The notes under the pieces are model-generated. The model worked only from the letters and a program-made list of their open reading frames with translations. It made no database searches and was not told the origin of the DNA. A stretch of 64,000 nucleotides of DNA, from the NCBI RefSeq assembly GCF_028769735.1, contig NC_088174.1, positions 186,001 to 250,000 on the forward strand. The letters run 5' to 3'. Source of the stretch: Zonotrichia leucophrys gambelii (taxonomy: Eukaryota > Chordata > Aves > Passeriformes > Passerellidae). Position numbers and translations under genes: made by a program. Every line of letters begins with the position of its first letter. Position 1 is the stretch's first letter. This document shows, piece after piece, positions 57,594 to 64,000 of this stretch.

Positions 57594-60500
57594 CTAGGAG
57601 CTAGTGAGTGTCTCCTCGAGCTTGAGCATGTCCATGGGGGTGACTTTGGCAACCTCAAAGAAGACCCTGGAAGGAACACATTGGCTTAGAGCTCCAGCAC
57701 AGCCCACACCCATCCACCAGTGCTCCCAGATCCCTGCAGAAGCCCGGGTGCACGCCGGTGGTGCCACTCCCTGCAGCAGGGACAGGCCTGAGACAGAGCC
57801 CCATGACTCTCACCTATGTGAGTACTTGCTGCGCACAGCGTTGAGCTTGTCACGGGGCTGGTATGTGAGCAGGAAATTCAGCCTCTTCACCAGGGGGTGC
57901 AGGTCCTGGGCACTGTACCCACTGTAGTACTCCAGTGTAGGGGTCTGCAAGGGGACAGCAGGGGCTAAGCTGTGTCCTCAATGACAGGACAGTCATCATC
58001 ATCCCTGATCAGCATCCAGATCTGACCATAGCCCTAGTGCATCACCCCACTCACTCTCCATTGCAGTGCCTCCCAGGGTGCCTCGGCAGGGACAGTACTC
58101 ACCCAGCCCCCAAGGTTCTTCATGGTAAGGGCCAGCAGCAGGCAGCTGGCAGCCAGCTTGGAGGGGCTCTCACGGGCATAGTCGTACTCCTGCAGGGTCA
58201 TCTCGCAGAGGAAGCGGGCCAGCGTCAGCGTCTCCATGGTAGCACGGGCACACTGCAGCCGGAGGGCAGGGAAAGGCTCAGCCTTTTGAGCAATTCTGCT
58301 CCCCTTCCCAGCCTTTCTAGGATCCAGAATGCAGCCTCTGGGGCACAGGTCAGGGATTACACACAGCCAGCCTGTCACAGACCACCATCCTCACACCCTG
58401 AACCCTTTTGAGGGGACCTGGATAAAGTTTACTTGCTGCCGGCTGGGAGCCTGAAGCCCCAGTGATGCGAGTCACTGTCCCCTGGAGCCAACAGAAGGGG
58501 TGCCTGGGGACACCCAGCCCACCCTCTGAATGCACTCACCTTGGCAAAGCGCCGCAGGAAGCGGTAGGGGATGGGGATGTTGATGTCGAACTTGAGGGTG
58601 CTGAGGATGCTCATCTCCATAGCAATAAGCTCCTCTCGCTTGTAGGCATCATCACAGATATAGAGGAAGTCATCCACACACGGTGGGCACCGCTCCTGTA
58701 GGGGCACAACTGCTCAGCACCCCAAGGGGAGCTCATCCTGGCCTCACTCAGGAGATCCCAGCCACCCCGCAGGCCCTGTGAGTGTTCACATGCTGCTGGA
58801 CTCAGCAAGGACTGTTAACACCCTGTGGGACTTTTGTCATGTCCGTACTCCTCCAGCCCTTGGCTTGAGCTCCATGCCTGCATTAAGTAAGCTAAGGTGT
58901 CCTGATGGTCTATGCAGAGCAGAGAGAAGCTGGCTTTCCAGGGACACCAGGACACAGGTTTCAGCCCATCATGACTGTATTTGCAGCCCTTGGGGCAGGA
59001 AGGAGGAACATGACAGACATGCCACCCTGGCAGCTGTCAGGGCAGTAACCTGGCCTTCCCTAAACCCCCTCCAGGGGCCATAGAGGCACAGCCCCTCTGA
59101 GCCCCTGTGCACCCCAGGAGAGCACACAAAGAGTCACCTCAAATTTGGAGGCAATGAGGATGGCAGTGGAGCCGATGAGCTGCAGCTTCTCTCTCATGCT
59201 CACCACCTCCACCAGGTAGTGGTCTACTAGCTTCACAGCCAGGTACAGTGTCTCATGGTTCAGCTCAAAGTTCTCCTTCAAGAATGAGAGTAGGGGTCAG
59301 AACAGAGTGTCAGACAGAAGTTAGGCCTGGCCAGCCCCTTCCAGGCCTCACAGAGGCCAGGGGTACCTATGGGCCAGGCTCAGAGGGAGGAATGTAGGTT
59401 CATCCCTAGCCCACACAGGGGGAGGATCAGCTCCACACCGGGAATGCTTGCAGGAGCCTCTGCTAGCACAGGGGTCACACATGCCAAAGGCAGCACAGGG
59501 GCTGCTCTGCAGAAAGCTGTGCCCTCTCACCTGCACCTCCACCATCCAGTCCACAAGGATAGCACGCATGTCCCCACTGATGTCTGTCTGCTTCTCCATG
59601 TAGTCAGGAAGCATGAATTTTTCCTGCCAAAGAGCCAGCTGTCAGGGACAGGGCAAACATCTCCACCTTCAAACAAGCCCCTTCTCACCCTGTGCAGTGG
59701 TCAGAGCCTCTGGGCAGTCAGTGGCCCTGCCTGCAGTCACTCCTTCCCTGGCCAGGGTTGTCACCCCCTGGACAGGCATCACCCACCTCTCTTTCCCGCA
59801 TGTATTCAAAGATCTCCTTGGCATACTCTGCATTGGCGTAGGGGTCACCCAGCTGCTCCTTGTCAATGTCCTCCACTGCTGGCACCTGCTGGTATGGAAG
59901 AGGCAGCAGTAAGGGGGAGGCCCTGCAAGTGCCAGTCACCTTGTTGGGGCAAGGCTGCTGCTCCTCTGCACACCCCTTTTCCACCGCCTTCAACACCCCA
60001 CAGTCCCTGCCCCATTCTTTCCCAGGGGATGATTCTTGAAGGAAGATGGTGGTGCACTTTGCCCTCCCCTCGCCGGCTTTCCATCACCCTGGCTGAAGTC
60101 TCTCCAAGGCCCAGAGCACTGCCTGGTGCCTGAGCACCCCTGGTGGCAGCCACAGAGTGGTGCTGTGATGGGCCTGGGGCAGTGCTGCAGCCCAGGGTCC
60201 CTACCCTCTGCTCAGGGGGCTTCGGTTCCTGTACAGACTTCTCTGGCGCAGGATCTTCTTTGGGCTCTGCAGGAGCTGGTGGGGGAGTTTTCTTCGTTGA
60301 CCTGGGAAGGAAAAGAGCATAAATCATGGCTGGGAGAAGACCAAATTTCTTGGCTGAAAAGAGGCCTTTCAGAGATTCTTGCTGCTTCAGGAAGGGGCAA
60401 AACCACCCCTGAAATATCCCCATAGACTCCTACAACCACTTAGGTTGGAAAAGACCTTTAAAGATACTGAGGACAACAGTTGCCCCAGCACTGCCATGCC

Positions 60501-61328
60501 CACCACTAAACCATGTCCCAAGGGCCACATCCACATGACTTTTAAATCCTTCCATGGAAGGTGACTCTACAACTGTCCTGGGCAGCCTGTGCCAGGCCTG
60601 GACAGCCCTTCTGGGGAAGAAATTTTTTCTAATATCCAACCTAACCCTCTCCTGCCACAACCTGATGCCATTTATAGAAGATCTACTAGTTCCCTCCTCC
60701 ATCTGGCTCAGCTTCCATCACCCAAGGGAAGCCCCTACTACTTGTCCCCATGGGATAAGTTTGCAGCAAACCCCTGCCCCCAAATACTCACTTTTTTAGG
60801 TTGATCTCGTTGTTCTTGGCCACCCCTAAGGTATTATGTGCCCTCTGCGCCTTGGGTGGAGCAACCTTTGCAGACTCCTTCTTCCCTGCCACCACCTGGT
60901 TCTTGCGAGCCTGTTTGGTCAGAACAGGGGCATACAGGGGCTGCACAGCAGAAAGCAAGGTATGCCCTGCAGGGAGACCTCTCCTCTTCCTAATGGGCAT
61001 GGGGCATGCCCCCCACCATGGGGAGCTCACAGGGGGTACCAGAGCTGCCACCCTCACAGAAGCACTCACATTGGTGATGTCTCCAAACGCTGATCTCTTC
61101 TTGGGCCCGCCCTGGGGTGAGGATGAAGACCGCTTGGCATGACAGCTCTCCTCCTGCAGTAGAGGCTGTTAGAAGGTGGTGGTCAGCTGCCCCACAGGAG
61201 CCCCCCCTACAGCCCTCGCTTGGCTCCGTGCTCACCTTCTCAGGATTGACGTTCTCTGCAGCAGGCCCTGCCTTGCCTGCTCGGGACTGCTTGGTGCTCA
61301 GCATCTTGGCATTGCGTGGCAATGGCAT
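57594..61328 (-). CDS. CCNB3: Cyclin B3 (short, non-eutherian form)
   Basis: Mitotic/meiotic cyclin that activates CDK1/CDK2. Eleven coding exons: 61236-61328, 61070-61153, 60792-60940, 60205-60301, 59787-59885, 59531-59623, 59138-59275, 58540-58695, 58103-58252, 57814-57944 and 57594-57666. They give about 420 residues, close to the ~400 reported for chicken and far shorter than the ~1,395 of human. Start MPLPRNAKMLSTK; destruction box KKRSAFGDITN (~49-59), the variant typical of cyclin B3; MRAILVDWMVEVQ is the cyclin-box signature; LVDHYLVEVVSMREKLQLIG and FDINIPIPYRFLRRFAK follow; C-terminal cyclin fold ends ...KLEETLTSS. The ATG at 61326-61328 is preceded by an acceptor, so exon 1 is non-coding. 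A tandem acceptor at exon 5 could add one Gln. CCNB3 is important in germ-cell division. Confidence 0.94.
60425..60715 (-). mobile_element. CR1 LINE fragment in CCNB3 intron
   Basis: Plus-strand reading 'cttaggttggaaaagacctt', 'ccaagggccacatccacatg', 'gggcagcctgtgccaggcct' and 'ctaatatccaacctaaccct' is the reverse complement of a CR1 3' end. It is fairly well preserved and lies between CCNB3 exons 3 and 4, in sense with the gene. Confidence 0.88.
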
Positions 61329-61899
61329 CCTTTCCCTTGGTCTCTGTGAGCAAGCTGGGGGCAAAGCATGATGTGATGGAGGCTACTGCCCACCTGCCTC
61401 CAGGGACACCCTCCTAGGTTGGGGCAGCACAGGGGGAAGTTTATCCCTCCTGGGGGTTAGCACAGCAGTACTGACCCCTTTCCTGAGCACGGCAGGTGGG
61501 TGGTGCCCCAAGACAAGCCCAGGCTCGGGACAAATCTGGCTAGAGGTGCTCCCAGGGAAGAAGGGACACAGACCCCAAAGACCACCACCAAAAGCACTCT
61601 GCTGGGTGAGATGGCAGGGGGGACAGGCAATTCCCAGATTCCTGCATCCCAGAGAAGGATGCAAGGGCTTGCACTTCCTCGGAGAGCTGGAGGTCTTGGA
61701 GATCCCCACTCTCCCACAACCCTTCAGGATCCCCTGGGGGAGTCAGGAGTCCCAAAGTTCTCCTCTCTCCTGCATCCCCCGGAATTCCCAGGGAAGCCGG
61801 GGATCTTGGAAACCCTTACTCCCTTGCATCCTCCAGGGTCCCCACGCCTGCCATCAACTACGGGCCCCAGCGCTGCCCACTCTCCCGCAGCCGGGGGGG

Positions 61900-62420
61900 A
61901 TCCCCCCAGTCACCCACACCCGGGATATCCCCTCCCCACTCACCCATGCCCGGTGCGCTGTGCCGCACCTCCGGCCCCGGCGCTTTTGAAAGTAGCAGTT
62001 CGGTAGCGGCCGGCCAGCACTGGCCGAGCCTCGCCCAATCAGTGCGAGGCGATGCCAGGCGGCGGCCAATCGGCGGGCTCAGAGGGATGCAGTTGCTAAG
62101 GGGCAGGGCGGTAGGGTTTAAAATTCAACGCCGATGACCAATGGAAAGGCGAGCATGCGGCAGGGGCGGGGCGAGCGCCGAGCCGGGCGGGCAGCGATTG
62201 GTGGGAGCGGGCGCCGTTTAAATCCGTTCTGCGGGACCGTCGTGGCGGCCGGGCCGCAGAGAGGGGGCGGCCGAGGAGCGGCCCCGGCCTTGCCGTCCTT
62301 CGGGGCGGGTGGAGCGGCCTCCGCGGGCGGCTGGCTCCACTGCGTCCACCGCCCCCGCCCGCAGCCGTGGGTCCGAGGCCTCGGGGGCTGCCCTTTCCCA
62401 CCGGGCTGGGGGACAGGGTG
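61900..62420. promoter_or_regulatory. CCNB3: CCNB3 CpG-island promoter with four CCAAT boxes and a CHR-like TTTGAA
   Basis: CCAAT boxes at 62035-62039, 62066-62070, 62138-62142 and (inverted) 62197-62201. TTTGAA at 61985-61990, about 45 bases downstream of the last box relative to the gene. TTTAAA occurs at 62117-62122 and 62217-62222. Clusters of NF-Y sites about 31-33 bases apart with a CHR near the start site are the pattern of G2/M genes controlled by DREAM/MMB. The TTTGAA is in reverse orientation to the gene. GC boxes are also present. Confidence 0.6.
61944..62010 (-). other. CCNB3: Probable non-coding first exon of CCNB3
   Basis: A strong donor (catgg|gtgagt on the minus strand, border 61943/61944) follows a short CpG-rich sequence. 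It can join the acceptor just before the CCNB3 start (gctcacag, ~61,345). The right end, i.e. the transcription start, is estimated. It contains an ATG next to the donor that would open a different frame (see findings). Confidence 0.5.
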
Positions 62421-62484
62421 TTTTGGGGGACAGGGTGTGCTGGCCTTGCACCTTCCTAACCCAGCGTCGGGAACAGAGGGCTCG

Positions 62485-62735
62485 GATCATCACAGAACAG
62501 TTTGGGTGGGAAGGGACCAAACTGTCCCTTAAGCTTAAGCTCAACCCGTTCCACCCCCTGCCATGGGCAGGTACACTTTAGACGAGCTCAGAGTGCTCCC
62601 TGTCCAGCCTGGCTTTGGACGCTGCCAGGGATCCAGGGGCAGCCACAGCTTTCTCTGGGCACCCTGTGCCAGGGCCTGCCCACCCTCACTTCTCACAGGG
62701 AAGGTATTTTTCTTATGTCTAGTCGAACCCTACTT
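62485..62735 (-). mobile_element. CR1 LINE fragment upstream of CCNB3
   Basis: Reads 'catcacagaacagtttgggt', 'cccctgccatgggcaggtac', 'ctctgggcaccctgtgccag' and 'ttcttatgtctagtcgaacc': reverse complement of a CR1 3' end, moderately diverged. It marks the outer edge of the CCNB3 CpG island. Confidence 0.85.
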
Positions 62736-64000
62736 TCACTGTCTGAGGTAGCACAGGAGCGGCGTTCATGTGGTGTCGTACAGGCGTGACTGACCAAGTT
62801 CAGGGTGAGGCTCGCTGGGACTGCCCCATCATCCGCAGCGACAGGGTCAGAGTTACCAAGGCACACGCCAGAGTCACTGTGATATGAGCTTGTACGAGAT
62901 ACCGGCCGCTCATCGAACACCTGCTGAGGGTAAGAGCACTGATCAAGGACCAGCCCTGAGGCATTGCAGTTCCTGGGGAGAGCCGTGCCATGCAGCCTGG
63001 CTGCCGGACAGGGAGAGCTCGGAAAAGGCTTGCTCAGGCTGTCAGTTGGCTTGGAGTCAGTTTCATGTGTCAGGAAAGGAATGCAGGAGACTGTCACTCA
63101 CACCCACAGCTTGCTTTGTTCCTTGATAAACTAGTCTTGGAAAAGCCACCCACTTTTCATGGAGGTTTAAACCTGGGTCCCACACATCTTGGATCCCTTC
63201 AGTCCCCAAAACTGGTCAGAGTTGCTGCAGCCCCAGCCCACCTTGTTCCCTCCTTGGCCATTTGTCTTCTCCAGATCCAGCTCCCCCTGTGTTACTGCTT
63301 CTCTCTTTGGCCTGGGGGTTCCCTGGGGCTTGCTTGCTGTTGGTTTGGGATCCTGTGGGATCCAGGAGCCTGCCTTTCCCTGTGCATGTTAAGGCAGTGC
63401 ATAGCCCGGTCAGAAATACAGATTGGGTGCATACCAGCCAGGCAGAGCCAGGACACATCCCACTGCCAGTGGTTATCCTGTGGGATAAGATCCTCAGCCA
63501 AAACTCCCCTTCAAGTCTGCCCACAGCCCTGTGGAGGCTGGGATGAGCTGCCTGCTTTGGGACAGTTTCACGTCTGCCTATCCTGCCCAGGCTTGGCCCT
63601 GGGAAGCAGGCTTTTCCAGTCTCCAAAGCGCTGCTGTGCTGGTGCTCCTGGCAAAGCTCTTGGGAATCCCAGCCCTGCTTCAGGGGTATGACTCCCACCA
63701 TGCAAGCTGAAATTGCCCCTGGACATGGGGCATGTGGGGGAAAAGATGAGGAGAGCAACAAGTGCCAAGGTGAAGCCATGGATGTGCAGCAGGAGCTGTG
63801 CCAGCTGTCCAAGTATTGCGGCAAGGCTGTGGCCTCAGTCCTGCTCACAATCTATGGATGCTGGGGGGCAGCTGGAGGTGAGACCTCCGCAAGCTCTGCT
63901 TGGGCTCCGACATTCCCCCAGCAAACCCCCAAATCAGGGAGAATGCAGGTCCTTGGCTCCTCTCGCTAGACTCCTGCTGTGTGCTGACTCGAGAGCATTT
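62736..64000. other. Right-edge intergenic sequence, unassigned
   Basis: No recognisable exon, RNA gene or repeat. Longest frames (about 200 residues on either strand) show no domain and overlap each other. It may belong to the upstream flank of CCNB3 or to an intron of a gene beyond the window. Confidence 0.4.

Overview
The window is GC-rich vertebrate DNA with spliced genes, CpG islands, long introns and several truncated CR1 (chicken repeat 1) LINE copies. CR1 type and abundance, compact introns and protein sequences point to a bird. The gene order BMP15 - SHROOM4 - DGKK - CCNB3 is the one I know from human Xp11.22; PHKA1, which lies in Xq13 in human, sits next to BMP15 here. This suggests an avian chromosome-4-type segment homologous to the mammalian X. 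No prokaryotic, CRISPR or defence-type system is present.

Layout, left to right. (1) About 1-10.88 kb, minus strand: the 5' half of PHKA1, 18 coding exons, running off the left edge, with a CpG-island start near 10.9-11.2 kb. (2) 11.2-15.0 kb: intergenic, beginning with a CA/TG-rich tract. A minus-strand polyadenylation signal near 12.15 kb hints at an unrecognised terminal exon. (3) 15.04-17.51 kb, minus: complete two-exon BMP15. (4) 17.5-20.2 kb: intergenic between divergent BMP15 and SHROOM4, ending in a degenerate GCTGA-type pentamer array. (5) 20.41-31.04 kb, plus: complete SHROOM4 (N-terminal PDZ, C-terminal ASD2). (6) 31-37.1 kb: SHROOM4 3'UTR, a minisatellite, CA/TG tracts, a CR1 with an internal telomeric repeat, and the CpG island of DGKK. 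(7) 37.17-56.91 kb, plus: DGKK, 29 coding exons, with a 9.3-kb first intron holding a CR1 and a probable solo LTR. (8) 57.46-62.0 kb, minus, tail-to-tail with DGKK: CCNB3, 11 coding exons, with a CCAAT-box-rich CpG-island promoter. (9) 62.2-64 kb: a CR1 fragment and unassigned sequence.

The genes are not a pathway operon. PHKA1 regulates glycogen breakdown; BMP15 is an oocyte TGF-beta ligand; SHROOM4 organises actin and myosin; DGKK terminates diacylglycerol signalling; CCNB3 drives M-phase, notably in germ cells. All exon phases that I joined are consistent.

Most notable points: an in-frame TAG in PHKA1 exon 18 that can be avoided by an upstream in-phase splice donor; an avian DGKK that keeps a C-terminal SAM domain; a short ancestral-type CCNB3; and several unusual repeat tracts placed beside CpG islands.
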